A stretch of 64,000 bases of DNA from positions 409,536-473,535 of the forward strand of contig NZ_RJLM01000004.1 in NCBI RefSeq assembly GCF_004104355.1. Direction: 5' to 3'. The DNA comes from Photobacterium chitinilyticum (GTDB lineage Bacteria; Pseudomonadota; Gammaproteobacteria; Enterobacterales; Vibrionaceae). The first letter of the stretch is position 1, and every line of letters starts with the position of its first letter. Positions 53,291 through 62,832 of the stretch are shown here, one piece after another. The notes below the pieces were generated by a model. It had not been told where the DNA came from, ran no database searches, and was given only the letters and a program-made list of their open reading frames with translations. Made by a program: the position numbers and the translations under genes.

Positions 53291-54136
53291 TTAGGCGTCA
53301 TTATTGTTCGCCTGAGTCTCCGGCTCCGTTGCCGTCGATTTAGTCGTGCGTTTTTGTTCCAGCGGTTCACCCTGATAATGAGCGATCAACTCACCGGCAA
53401 CCGAGACGGCAATTTCTGCCGGATGCTTTCCTTTGACGGCATTGATACCGATAGGACAGACCATTCGTTCGATCGTCTCTTGACTGTAGCCTCGCTCAGT
53501 TAATCGGTAATCGAATTTTTTCCTCTTGGTCAACGATCCAATCATGCCGAAGTAGGCGGTATCATTTCTGCTGAGAATGGCCTTAGCGAGATCAAAATCC
53601 AGCTGGTGGCTATGGGTCATGACCAGATAGTAACTGTTGGCGGGCATATCTTTGACCTCGGCAACAGGATCATCGGAGATCAGTTTTTTTACACTAGTTG
53701 GCAGTTCTGCAGGGAATTCATCTTCCCGCTCGTCAACCCATGTCACGCGGAAGGGAAGTGTTGCCACAATGTGGAGCAGGGCTTTGGCTACATGACCAGC
53801 GCCGAATAGCACCAAGTGGTTTTGCTGTTGGCCGATGGACTCGAAACTCAGTGTCGCTATGCCACCACAGCATTGGCCGAGTTGGGCACCTAGGTTAAAG
53901 TGTTCGATTTTGGTGTGTCTATCTCCGATTAACAGCATCTCACGTGCCATTTTTACCGCTTTGTGTTCAAGGTGCCCACCGCCAATGGTTGCTACGATAT
54001 TATTACGGGTAACGAGCATTTTAGTGCCTGCATCACGAGGGACAGATCCTTTATCTGCCAGTACTGTTACCATGATGCATGCTTCACCGCGCTCATCTAG
54101 TTTGGCTAGTTCATGAATCCAGTTGTCGTTAAACAT
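53291..54136 (-). CDS. xdhC: XdhC-type molybdenum-enzyme maturation factor
   Basis: XdhC binds and sulfurates the molybdenum cofactor and inserts it into xanthine dehydrogenase. The 281-residue product has the XdhC/CoxI N-terminal segment ADKGSVPRDAGTKMLV and GGGHLEHKAV, a QCCGG motif near residue 88, and a Rossmann part HLVLFGAGHVAKALL near 110. IGSLTKRKKF and CPIGINAVKGKHPAEIAVSVAGELIAHY close it. The last 20 residues are polar and low-complexity. I use ATG 54136, with AAGGAG seven bases upstream. xdhA and xdhB are not adjacent in this window, so it is an orphan here. Confidence 0.9.
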   Translation of the reverse strand: MFNDNWIHELAKLDERGEACIMVTVLADKGSVPRDAGTKMLVTRNNIVATIGGGHLEHKAVKMAREMLLIGDRHTKIEHFNLGAQLGQCCGGIATLSFESIGQQQNHLVLFGAGHVAKALLHIVATLPFRVTWVDEREDEFPAELPTSVKKLISDDPVAEVKDMPANSYYLVMTHSHQLDFDLAKAILSRNDTAYFGMIGSLTKRKKFDYRLTERGYSQETIERMVCPIGINAVKGKHPAEIAVSVAGELIAHYQGEPLEQKRTTKSTATEPETQANNNDA

Positions 54137-54340
54137 GTCATACTCCTTGGCGGTTACACTATTTAGACTGCGTATCGTACCGGGCCCGGTCAATGGGATA
54201 TCGGTGATGATTTTTGAAAATAATGCACCATATGCATAATAATAAAATGGATGTAATCGTGCTTCTTAAACTTTATTGACTTTTTGGTCAGTTTTATTGG
54301 TAAAAGTGAGGTTGGCAAGAAGTTTGTGAGGAGTAAGCAA

Positions 54341-54368
54341 GCCCGTTTACAGGAATGAGTAAACGGGC
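54341..54368 (-). terminator. Terminator hairpin of the lap-type operon
   Basis: GCCCGTTTAC (54341-54350) and GTAAACGGGC (54359-54368) form a perfect stem with an 8-base loop, 48 bp after the stop of the exporter gene. The T content behind it is modest. Confidence 0.55.
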
Positions 54369-54415
54369 AGGTGATAATCGAGCGATTGAAGGCTAGAAAG
54401 CGAGGTTAATTACAA

Positions 54416-56533
54416 TTAGTTTCTTGCCTGGTTAGTATTGCCGTCACGTAACTGACTTAACACCTTCGACTTAGGACCATCAGCAATAATTTGTCCTTTT
54501 TCCATAACGATAATACGATCAACAACATCCAACATACTGGTTTTGTGGGTGATCAAAATTAAGGTATCGCTGTCGGCTAGGTTGTTGAGCTGATGTTTGA
54601 TATACATCTCTGAGCGGTTATCCATACTGCTGGTGGGTTCGTCCATCAAAAGTACGGGTGGCTTGCTTAACAGGGCGCGTGCTATAGCGACTGACTGGCG
54701 CTGGCCTCCGGATAAAAATTGACCTCCTTCACCAACTTGCTTTTCCAGGCCTGCGGTGTCTTGCTGGGTGAAGCTAGTAACGCCAGCACGTTCGGCTGCG
54801 CTCATGATGTCCTTGTCTGTGGCAAGCGGGCGGCCTAGCGTAATATTGTCCCTAATCGAGCCGAAGAACAGCATCACATCTTGTGCGACACAACCAATAT
54901 TCCGGCGAACATCGATATGATGTAACTGGTTGATGTCGGTATCATCAATACGCACCGAGCCCTCTGTTGGCTGGTAGAGACCCATGATCAGGCGTTCCAA
55001 ACTTGTTTTACCTGAACCAATTCGGCCGATGATTGCCACTTTTTCTCCCGGGTTGATGGTGAAACTGACATCTTTAAGTGCAGCTGATTGGGTGTTTGGG
55101 TACGAGAAGCTAACCTGGTCAAACTCTATCTTTCCCTTAATGACAGGGCGGTGAATATAGCGTTTGCCATTTTCTTGTTCAGTGGGCATTTCCATCAACT
55201 GTTCGATGATAGTCATCGCCGATTTTGCCTGATTGTATCGGGTCGAGAGTAATGATAATTGCACTAGTGGACCGACAGCGCGGCCGCTCAGCATCGTTGC
55301 TGCAATCAGGCCTCCCATAGTTAGCTCGCCGTCGGCTATTAGGTATACTCCAAATAAAATCATCGCGATTGAGACAAACTGCTGAAGGAAACCCGCGGTA
55401 TTTTGTACCGAATCCGTTAGCCTACGAGATTTGATCCCCCAGTTGGCCATGTGGGAGACTGCTTCTTCCCAGCGGAACTGGAACTGGTTCTGGGCTCCGA
55501 ACATTTTTACGGTTTCTAAGCCGATAAGGCTTTCAATCAGGTTAGCGTGTTTCTGCGAAGATAGGCGGGAGCCTTCTTCGATGGTCTGACGAAGCGGACG
55601 CTGGATAAGCAAGCTGAAGATAATTAAGAGAGTAACCGCAACCAGCGGAACGAGGGCTAAGGGACCAGCAACTAACCAAATGATTAGCAAAAACATCAAG
55701 GCAAATGGGAGATCAATCAACGATGAAATTGTCGCCGAGGTAAAGAACTCCCGAATCGATTCAAATTCCTGCATGTGGCGAGCAAATGCTCCGACTGAAG
55801 GGGGGCGGGCCTCCATCCTAATCCCCATGACTTTGCCGAAAATCTTGGCGGAGATTAGCAAATCAGATTTTTTGCCAGCTAAGTCGATAAAGTAGCTTCG
55901 CATCAGCTTCAGAACTAAGTCGAAAAAGAAGACGATACTGATACCAATAGTAAGCACCCATAAGGAGTCAAATGCTAGATTGGGGACAATCTTGTCGTAG
56001 ACTAACCTAGTGAAAAGTGGGGCGGAAATGGCGAAAATGTTGATGAGTATCGATGCGACAAATACATCACGATAGATTGAGCGAGAGTGCCATAATGTGC
56101 TCCAGAACCAGTGCCCTTCACGGGTTTTCAGTATTTCTGGTGATCGTTCGTCGTAGCGGAATCTTTTCTTGACCAAAAATAGCTGGCCAGCATATTGGTT
56201 TTTCAGCTCGTCGAGGCTGATCCATTGTTGTGAGTTGTCACTATGGGACAGTACGACTTCAGCCTCATTTTTTTCCTCGTCGATGCTAAGGATCACGCAG
56301 GCATCATTTCCCTTTAACTGGGCAATGACCGGAAAAAGCAGTGGTGGAATTTCCGTTAGTGCCATTTTGCTTGCTTTGGCCTGAAGTCCTGCGGTCTCCG
56401 CTGCTCGAGGCAGCAGAAAAGGAGTCAGGAGACCGTCAGCCAATGGCAAATCGGCGATCAGTGCATCGGGAGAATTGGCCTGGCCATAATAGCGGCTGAC
56501 ATAGATAAGAGATGTCAGTAGTGGATCTTTCAT
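54416..56533 (-). CDS. lapB: Type I secretion ABC exporter (LapB-type)
   Basis: This 705-residue inner-membrane protein has three parts. A C39-peptidase-like domain (about 1-125) lacks the catalytic cysteine. The membrane domain (about 145-430) has six spans. The ATPase domain (about 465-700) has Walker A GRIGSGKTSLERL, the signature FLSGGQRQSVAIARALL, Walker B VLLMDEPTSSMD and the switch histidine in LITHKTS. Exporters with a degenerate C39 domain carry large RTX-type adhesins without cleaving a leader. It overlaps the LapD-type gene by 4 bp. With the HlyD- and TolC-type proteins upstream it should secrete the adhesin encoded at 62833. Confidence 0.93.
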   Translation of the reverse strand: MKDPLLTSLIYVSRYYGQANSPDALIADLPLADGLLTPFLLPRAAETAGLQAKASKMALTEIPPLLFPVIAQLKGNDACVILSIDEEKNEAEVVLSHSDNSQQWISLDELKNQYAGQLFLVKKRFRYDERSPEILKTREGHWFWSTLWHSRSIYRDVFVASILINIFAISAPLFTRLVYDKIVPNLAFDSLWVLTIGISIVFFFDLVLKLMRSYFIDLAGKKSDLLISAKIFGKVMGIRMEARPPSVGAFARHMQEFESIREFFTSATISSLIDLPFALMFLLIIWLVAGPLALVPLVAVTLLIIFSLLIQRPLRQTIEEGSRLSSQKHANLIESLIGLETVKMFGAQNQFQFRWEEAVSHMANWGIKSRRLTDSVQNTAGFLQQFVSIAMILFGVYLIADGELTMGGLIAATMLSGRAVGPLVQLSLLSTRYNQAKSAMTIIEQLMEMPTEQENGKRYIHRPVIKGKIEFDQVSFSYPNTQSAALKDVSFTINPGEKVAIIGRIGSGKTSLERLIMGLYQPTEGSVRIDDTDINQLHHIDVRRNIGCVAQDVMLFFGSIRDNITLGRPLATDKDIMSAAERAGVTSFTQQDTAGLEKQVGEGGQFLSGGQRQSVAIARALLSKPPVLLMDEPTSSMDNRSEMYIKHQLNNLADSDTLILITHKTSMLDVVDRIIVMEKGQIIADGPKSKVLSQLRDGNTNQARN

Positions 56534-58467
56534 ACTGTTTTCTCTTTGTTTATTTTGTCGACAACAAATCCCTGGAAACCTTTTACCATTAATGCTGCTA
56601 GTTTTTCTTGTTGCTTGGTCGTTTCGACCCGAGATGCAATGGTGACAATAGAGAGATTACTGGCGGTACGCGTAATGGATGTAAGTAGATCGGCTTTTGC
56701 TTCATCGTCTATTTTGTTGGTGTAGGCAAAGTCGAGTTTAACATAGGCCGGACGCAGCTTGTTCAGGTTGCTTAGTGATCCAAAGTTATGGCCAAAATTA
56801 TCGATACCGAAAGCAAAGTTGTTTTGGTGGATCATTTCGCATAGTAAATCAGTGTCATTGCTGTGCTTGATAAAACTGATTTCCGGAAGTTCAAAGAGAA
56901 CACGATCACTCAGGGACTGATATGACTTCATTTTGTTGCTTAACCAGCGAATAAACCCAGTATCGCTAATACTGCTCTGGGTGATGTTAACGGCAATCGG
57001 CCCCATATCAGGGTTGGCTGTTAGTTGTTGAAATAGTTTATCGAGTATATGCATATCCAGTTGGGTACCGGCGTTTAGCTGCTCCACTGCTCCGACAAAC
57101 TGGCCGGCAGAATAGTTTTTATCCCCTTTTTCGATGTAGGCAAAAACTTCCTCGTGTAATGGCTCGCCCTGATCGTTGATGGCTGTCTGGAATTTAAATT
57201 TGAATCGCTTGTTGGCAATGGCCTCATCGACCAGAGCTTTCCATTGCAGCTTGCCCATTACGGAGTTTTGCTGAATGTTGTCAAACAGAGCGAGAGGTTC
57301 TTTAGGCTGTTGGCGAGCTTGCATTAACGCGTTATCAGCCTGCGCAAGTAATGAAGATATGGTATCGCTATCGCGTCTTACGACTAATCCAACAGCTGCC
57401 TGTACCGGCCTGACATCGAGTGGATCGCTTTGGAGTTCAGAGCTCATGAGTAACATGGTTCTCCCAATCGACTTTAATTCCGAAGTCGATGTATTGGGTG
57501 CCAGTAAAACAAACTCTGCCTGGCTTAATCTTGCAATGGTGAAGTCATCCGATGCAAGATTTTTAATACGGCTTGCCAAGCTCTGCACCAGCAGATCACC
57601 TGCTTCATAGCCATTTTGATCGTATCTGTCTTTAATTAAGTCAACCTTCAGCAGCGCGATACCGCCTTTGGCTGAGGTATCTAACCAAGACTCCAATTGG
57701 GTGAGCAGATAGCTGCGGTTTGCGAGGCCTGATACAGGATCCTGAAAGGCCCTGATTCGGAGTCTATCGGCTTCTAAGGCCTGTTGGTCGAAATGCAGTT
57801 TGAGCTGGGCGCTCATGTGGTTGAAAGCTTTCACCACATCGCTCAATTCACGGGTATGCGGTACTGCTAGGGCTTGACCAAACTGGTTTACGGACATCTC
57901 TTTTGCCCGGCTTTGGATTGCCTTCAGTGGCTTGAGGACTTTCGACAGAATTACGGCAAGAATCAAAGCTCCCAGCAAAAAGGTCGAGATGAAGCCTAAT
58001 GTAAGCTGGATGGTAGCCTGCCATAATTTTAGGTAGGCATAGGCTGGGTTACTGGTTACAGACAGCGAGGCAAGCTGTAACCAGCCACTGGTGAGCGTTG
58101 TTGACTTTTCAATTGGTTCGATTTTAATTATATTTCGGAACCATTCTGGTACACCGGTGATGTTCTTTGGATTGGTGCGTTTAATGGAAAGGTTTTCCTG
58201 AAGTAGTTCAAGGCTGACACTGCTGTAGAAACTACTATCAAACGTAGCATTGATCACCGATTCAGTTGCGATGGTATCGCCGGCTTCGAGGTACGGTGAT
58301 ACGGCAAGTCCGACGGCACTGATGGCGTTGTCGATTTCTGTAGATTGCTGCTCGCGTAAAAAGTTACGGGTTGTATTGAATTGGATCACAAACACCGAGG
58401 TGATAAGTGTGAAAAATACAATCAGCATCCATATCAAAAGTTGTCTGTATAGTGTCATTGTGGTCAC
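56530..58467 (-). CDS. lapD: LapD-type c-di-GMP receptor with degenerate GGDEF and EAL domains
   Basis: This 645-residue inner-membrane protein has an N-terminal span (about 8-28), a periplasmic LapD_MoxY-type domain (about 30-150), a second span (about 152-172), a HAMP segment with LKAIQSRAKEM, then GGDEF (about 240-395) and EAL (about 405-640) domains. The GGDEF signature is replaced by SQAEF (ARLSQAEFVLL), and the EAL triad by EVF (LHEEVFAYIE), so neither synthesis nor hydrolysis is expected. In the Lap system the EAL domain binds c-di-GMP and the periplasmic domain then sequesters LapG. It overlaps both neighbours by 4 bp. Confidence 0.93.
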   Translation of the reverse strand: MTTMTLYRQLLIWMLIVFFTLITSVFVIQFNTTRNFLREQQSTEIDNAISAVGLAVSPYLEAGDTIATESVINATFDSSFYSSVSLELLQENLSIKRTNPKNITGVPEWFRNIIKIEPIEKSTTLTSGWLQLASLSVTSNPAYAYLKLWQATIQLTLGFISTFLLGALILAVILSKVLKPLKAIQSRAKEMSVNQFGQALAVPHTRELSDVVKAFNHMSAQLKLHFDQQALEADRLRIRAFQDPVSGLANRSYLLTQLESWLDTSAKGGIALLKVDLIKDRYDQNGYEAGDLLVQSLASRIKNLASDDFTIARLSQAEFVLLAPNTSTSELKSIGRTMLLMSSELQSDPLDVRPVQAAVGLVVRRDSDTISSLLAQADNALMQARQQPKEPLALFDNIQQNSVMGKLQWKALVDEAIANKRFKFKFQTAINDQGEPLHEEVFAYIEKGDKNYSAGQFVGAVEQLNAGTQLDMHILDKLFQQLTANPDMGPIAVNITQSSISDTGFIRWLSNKMKSYQSLSDRVLFELPEISFIKHSNDTDLLCEMIHQNNFAFGIDNFGHNFGSLSNLNKLRPAYVKLDFAYTNKIDDEAKADLLTSITRTASNLSIVTIASRVETTKQQEKLAALMVKGFQGFVVDKINKEKTV

Positions 58468-59147
58468 TCATCAAAGTTAATAATTGGTCGGTGAAATTGG
58501 GTGTGGTTTGAACGTTGGCGTAAGTCATTCCATACACTCAGTCGCGAGGCCTGGCCTGCGAGCTGTCCTTGGCCTTTTTGTTTCATTAGCCAAAGCTTGC
58601 TACCGTTAAAACTGTATATAGGTAGTAGGTCAGTCCGTTTTGTTGCAGGCTTGATTTCGCGGTCAAGATTGTCAAGTAGCAACGGGATAGATGAAGGGGT
58701 CGGATAGTAAGCTACTACCATATGGAATTGGTTCAAGTTAAGTGCTTTTACGTAGACTAGGCGTAGTCGGCTGTCATCAATGCCTAGCTCTAGTAAAGAA
58801 AAGTATTTTGCTATACTGAAATCCTCACAGTCACCAGCTGCCGAACCAATGAATTCTAGCGGAGTTGCCCAGTAGTCTTCCTGCCCCCATAGTTTGATAT
58901 CGTCAATGAAGACCAGTTGATTAAAAAAGTTATTGATGGCCTTGAGCTTATGTTTATCGTCAGCAGCGCGGCTACTTCTGATCACTTGCCGCCAAGACAG
59001 CATGCGCTGTCCGGCCCTTTCTCCGTAGAACTGGCGGACTTTTTCGACTTGCACTAATTCGCTATCGGTCAGTGCAATAGCACTGGCCGATATCAAAATA
59101 GCCAAGACCCAGAGACAGGCTTTTTTCACGACGTGCGTATCAATCAA
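58464..59147 (-). CDS. lapG: LapG-type periplasmic transglutaminase-like cysteine protease
   Basis: This 227-residue protein has a signal peptide (hydrophobic core LWVLAILISASAIA) followed by the LapG (bacterial transglutaminase-like, DUF920) domain. The catalytic triad by alignment is C107 (AAGDCEDFSIAKY), H142 (NQFHMVVAYY) and D159 (LLLDNLD); the spacing H142-D159 equals that of P. fluorescens LapG. The acidic residues after the cysteine (EDF) correspond to the calcium site. It should cut the adhesin after the TAAG motif when not held by LapD. It overlaps lapD by 4 bp and follows the OmpA-like gene by 5 bp. Confidence 0.94.
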   Translation of the reverse strand: MIDTHVVKKACLWVLAILISASAIALTDSELVQVEKVRQFYGERAGQRMLSWRQVIRSSRAADDKHKLKAINNFFNQLVFIDDIKLWGQEDYWATPLEFIGSAAGDCEDFSIAKYFSLLELGIDDSRLRLVYVKALNLNQFHMVVAYYPTPSSIPLLLDNLDREIKPATKRTDLLPIYSFNGSKLWLMKQKGQGQLAGQASRLSVWNDLRQRSNHTQFHRPIINFDE

Positions 59148-59152
59148 ATAGT

Positions 59153-59746
59153 TTAGTTATTGCGCACCATGAAAATCGTCCATTCATCGACGACGTAGCC
59201 CTTTTCGCCAACAACTTTTGCTACTACCCGACGGCTAAGTGTATTCGATTGCTCTTCGCTATCACTCTTGACTGGTAGCGTATCGCCAAAACCGACGGTT
59301 TGAATTCGTTCGGGGGCGATCCCGGTTTCGATAAGCTGTTTGCGGACCTGCTCTGCACGCCGCAAAGATAGCTGGGTATTGTACTGGTGGCGACCGACAA
59401 GACTGGCATGTCCTTTTAGCTCTACGTTGCTGTCTGGGTATTTATGAAGAAAATCACTCATACGTTGAACTTCAGGAAAAAACGAATCCGGAATCAAACT
59501 GGAGTCATTGGCGAACAGAACGTGTACGTCATTTTCCTCAGATCGTTTTACGTAGACTGGGCAGCCGTCATTATCAACAACGGCAGTCAATGGCGTTTGG
59601 GTGCAATTATCCCGAGCGTTAATGACGCCATCGTGATCAGAATCGCCAAGATCGCGAGACTGTGTCACAGCTGCTGGTTCAGAAATTTGTCCAGTCGAAC
59701 AGCCAAACAGGAACAAAGCCAGCAAGGTAATTAAAGAGTGTCTCAT
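59153..59746 (-). CDS. OmpA-like lipoprotein with a thrombospondin-type calcium repeat
   Basis: This 197-residue protein has a lipoprotein signal (LLALFLFGCS, Cys at 16). A short Asp-rich TSP type-3-like repeat follows (DLGDSDHDGVINARDNC near 32-48, then DNDGCPVY). The OmpA C-terminal peptidoglycan-binding domain is at about 75-190, with NVELKGHASLVGRHQYNTQLSLRRAEQVRKQLIETG as its signature. It may brace the secretion machine or the adhesin against peptidoglycan. OmpA-like genes occur in some T1SS adhesin operons, but this one's role is not established. It lies between the TolC-type and LapG-type genes. Confidence 0.88.
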   Translation of the reverse strand: MRHSLITLLALFLFGCSTGQISEPAAVTQSRDLGDSDHDGVINARDNCTQTPLTAVVDNDGCPVYVKRSEENDVHVLFANDSSLIPDSFFPEVQRMSDFLHKYPDSNVELKGHASLVGRHQYNTQLSLRRAEQVRKQLIETGIAPERIQTVGFGDTLPVKSDSEEQSNTLSRRVVAKVVGEKGYVVDEWTIFMVRNN

Positions 59747-59765
59747 TATTAATGTCCTGTAATTA

Positions 59766-61085
59766 TTATTTAACTGACTGAGTCCAGTTGTCGGCTAGAT
59801 CGACGCGCATTTCAGAGAGTAGTTGTCCTGTAGCATTAAGTACTCGGTACTTGGCCAAAATCCCGCTGTAGTGGGCTTGCAGGTATGACTTGCGGGCTTC
59901 AAAGAGTTCGTTTTCGGTATTGAGTACATCTAGTAAGGTGCGCTGGCCGATTTTGAACTGTTTCTCATAGGCAATGACTGTCTTTGCTGAGGCATCGACA
60001 TGTTGTTGCAGATATTGGGTTTGCTGGTTTGCTAAATCCATGGCACTCCATGACAGTCGGGTACTTTCTTCTAGCATACGGTAGGCTCTGTCACGAATTG
60101 CTTTGGATTTGTTGATCTGATAAGCGACCTGGCGTGTCTTGGCTACATCCGAGTTACCACTGAATAGGTTGTATCGCATTTTCAGCATGGCTGAGAATTC
60201 GTCATTATCGCCGGGGTTACCGCCGACCTCTTTACCCCACTGCTGGGAGGCTTCAACAGTAAAGGTCGGGTAGAAGTCACCTTTTGCCTGATCGTACTGG
60301 ATGAGAGCGGCTTCAACATCATTGGAGGCAACTTGGACTATTGGATTATTTTTCTGTGCTTTTTCAAGAGCATCATCGAGGGTCGGCGCCACGTAATTGA
60401 TATCGACTTCTGGTTTCGCCAAATCTTTCGGATAGTTGCCTACAACGCGAATGAATGCGGTGATTTTATCGTTTAAGTTGCTGTTTGCAGACAATAAGTT
60501 GGTATTGGAACGCGCAAGGCGTCCCTCAATTTGGGCTAGATCAGCTGTCGACCCAATACCAGATGCTGTACGTTTGTTGATATCTTGGTACATCTTTTTG
60601 TGTACCTGAAGATTCGCTTCGGACAGCTCGAGTACATCTTGGGCACGGAGGACATCAAGATAGACTTCTGTTGCCTGAAGCGCAGTGTCCTGTGCATCTG
60701 AAAGTAGCTGATAGCGCTGGGCTTCAGTTTCGGATTTGTTGCGTTGGATGTCATTGTAGGTGATTGAACCATCCCAGATTAGCTGTCGAAAGGTGATTTT
60801 GGCAGAACGCGGATTATAGTCGCCCTTGCTGCCATATTCGTTGTCGTAATCTTCATATCCAACACCGGCTTCTAGATCAAGAGAGGGCAGATAGTCACCC
60901 GTAGAGGCGTCAATGAGTTCGTTACGGCTCACAAATTCGCTGTAGGCACTTTTAATCTCAGGGTTTGAAGCCAAGGTTTGAGCAATTGCTTGTTCAAGTG
61001 GTTGAGCCATTATAGGTAAAGCTATGCACTGAATTGAAACCATTAGTACAAACTTCATTAATTGTTGTTTCTGTCTCATTGTCAT
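59766..61085 (-). CDS. lapE: TolC-family outer-membrane channel (LapE-type)
   Basis: This 439-residue protein has a signal peptide (about 1-27, cleavage near MAQP) and the TolC fold, with long helices and two repeats. AYSEFVSRNELIDASTGDYLPSLDLEAGVGYEDY starts the first, and FYPTFTVEASQQWGKEVGG the second. RTLLDVLNTENELFEARKSYLQAHYSGILAKYRVLNATGQL is the typical C-terminal helix pair. It forms the exit channel for the adhesin. It follows the HlyD-type gene with a one-base stop-start overlap and precedes the OmpA-like gene by 19 bp. Confidence 0.92.
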   Translation of the reverse strand: MTMRQKQQLMKFVLMVSIQCIALPIMAQPLEQAIAQTLASNPEIKSAYSEFVSRNELIDASTGDYLPSLDLEAGVGYEDYDNEYGSKGDYNPRSAKITFRQLIWDGSITYNDIQRNKSETEAQRYQLLSDAQDTALQATEVYLDVLRAQDVLELSEANLQVHKKMYQDINKRTASGIGSTADLAQIEGRLARSNTNLLSANSNLNDKITAFIRVVGNYPKDLAKPEVDINYVAPTLDDALEKAQKNNPIVQVASNDVEAALIQYDQAKGDFYPTFTVEASQQWGKEVGGNPGDNDEFSAMLKMRYNLFSGNSDVAKTRQVAYQINKSKAIRDRAYRMLEESTRLSWSAMDLANQQTQYLQQHVDASAKTVIAYEKQFKIGQRTLLDVLNTENELFEARKSYLQAHYSGILAKYRVLNATGQLLSEMRVDLADNWTQSVK

Positions 61086-62479
61086 TATTCTCTTAACGCT
61101 GTCTGGCTAGCTTTTAGAACGGGTTTTAGCAGGTACTTCAGGACAGTGCGCTTGCCCGTGATAATATCCGCAGAGGCTGTCATTCCCGGAATAATTGGTA
61201 ATGGTTCACCACTTGGCCCGGTAAGGCTGTTTGCATTAGTACGTATACGAACTTGGTAATAACTATTTCCTTCTTCATCCTGAATGGTATCTGCACTGAT
61301 GGTTTCAAGAATACCGGTGAGGCCACCATAAAGTGTGAAATCATAGGCGCTAAACTTGATAACAGCTTTGAGGCTTGGCCTTAGAAAACCGATATCCTGA
61401 GGGGCAATTTTGGCCTCAATTAGCAGATTATCCTCGGTTGGAACAATTTCTACCAGAGGCATACCAGGCTGAATAACTCCACCAATGGTATTTACGTGAA
61501 TTTTTTGGATTGTTCCGGTTACCGGAGAAGTGACTACCGTTCTATTCACTCTGTCTTTTAAACCAATTTGAGATTCAGACAGACTTGATAATTTATCACT
61601 GGTCTCATTGAGCTCTGCTTGTACTTCGGAACGAAATCTCAACGCAATATCGATATGTTTGAAAATAGTTTCTTGAATAGCAGCCTTGAGTACTGGTATC
61701 TGCAGTGTTGCCGAGGTTAGTTCACTTTTAGTGTCATTTAACTGACGTTGAAGTTTTAACAATTCAATTGGAGGTACAACCCCTTCTTCAGCAAGAGGTT
61801 GAGTAATGTCAAACTCTTTTTTAGCTATAGTATAGTTGCGGCGTAAATTATGTAGGCGTGATTGAGTTTCAATTAGCTCTCTTTCTTTTTGGCTAATTTG
61901 TTCAGCGGTTACTGAAAGCTGATTTTCCAGGTTAGAGATACGATCCTGGTATTGGTTATTTTGTCGCCTAATTAATTTAATATGTTTATTAGTAAAGTCT
62001 GAATTAAAAACTAACTGTTGACGTTGTACTACAACACTATCTTGCCATTTTGTCTTAGCTTTCGTTTTTCGAACACTCACACTATTTAATAATGCATTTA
62101 ATCGAACACTATTGGCTTTCGAACCTGCTAGTGAAAGACTTTGCTCACGGTAGTCTGAAAGGAAAAGAGTATCGTCAATCAGTAATAGTCTTTGATTTTT
62201 TTCGACATGCTGACCTTCTTTGATTAGTACTTTTTTGACAATACCACCTTCAAGGTTTTGGACAACTTGCAGCTGAGACGAAGGAATCACTTTGCCTGCG
62301 CCTACCGTTACCTGATCGAGTTGTGCCATTGATGCCCATACGACAGCAACAATAAAAAACAAAACAATAACCCACAGCATGATACGTGCACTTTTTGGGG
62401 TGTTCAGTAATAGTGCTGCCGTTTTGTCATCAACAAAATCAAGGTGATCAGAGGTAATTGTTGGCACGTTATTCTTCAT
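61085..62479 (-). CDS. lapC: HlyD-family type I secretion adaptor (LapC-type)
   Basis: This 464-residue protein has one N-terminal membrane span (about 32-50, IMLWVIVLFFIVAVVWAS), a lipoyl-type beta domain (VIPSSQLQVVQNLEGGIVKKVLIKEGQHVEKNQ), and long coiled-coil helices at about 130-285. The C-terminal beta-barrel region carries the HlyD signature (GMPLVEIVPTEDNLLIEAKIAPQDIGFLRP near 345). It links the ABC exporter with the TolC-type channel. It is the first gene of the operon lapC-lapE-ompA-like-lapG-lapD-lapB and is divergent from the adhesin gene. Confidence 0.93.
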   Translation of the reverse strand: MKNNVPTITSDHLDFVDDKTAALLLNTPKSARIMLWVIVLFFIVAVVWASMAQLDQVTVGAGKVIPSSQLQVVQNLEGGIVKKVLIKEGQHVEKNQRLLLIDDTLFLSDYREQSLSLAGSKANSVRLNALLNSVSVRKTKAKTKWQDSVVVQRQQLVFNSDFTNKHIKLIRRQNNQYQDRISNLENQLSVTAEQISQKERELIETQSRLHNLRRNYTIAKKEFDITQPLAEEGVVPPIELLKLQRQLNDTKSELTSATLQIPVLKAAIQETIFKHIDIALRFRSEVQAELNETSDKLSSLSESQIGLKDRVNRTVVTSPVTGTIQKIHVNTIGGVIQPGMPLVEIVPTEDNLLIEAKIAPQDIGFLRPSLKAVIKFSAYDFTLYGGLTGILETISADTIQDEEGNSYYQVRIRTNANSLTGPSGEPLPIIPGMTASADIITGKRTVLKYLLKPVLKASQTALRE

Positions 62480-62832
62480 TCATTCTCTTTGTGTAAATAA
62501 TAATCACGTTAAAATTTTATAAATTTTTTGTGTGGGAATATGCTTATTGTGTCAAATTATTACAAATGATAAACTGCCAAAAAATTGGCGTAAAGGATTA
62601 TTTTATTTCTCGCCATAATTATTGGGAATAATGCCAATCTCAATAATGTTGTATTTGATAGGGATGTATTCTAATAAGAGATTATATTCCAGCAACATGT
62701 TTCATGCAGTGTGTTTCAAGCAATATGTAGAGTCGTGTCATTTTAATTAATAAATAACAATAAATTTCAATATCGCTTTATTTAAAGCGCGGGTTATATA
62801 ACTCATCGTGAATGATAATTGGGTGGTCATAT
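62480..62832. promoter_or_regulatory. Divergent control region of the adhesin and its secretion operon
   Basis: This 353-bp AT-rich spacer lies between the HlyD-type gene (minus) and the adhesin gene (plus), so it must carry both promoters. A small palindrome, ATTATT-GGG-AATAAT (62618-62632), is visible. I could not assign a binding site to a known c-di-GMP-responsive regulator such as VpsT or FleQ. Confidence 0.45.
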
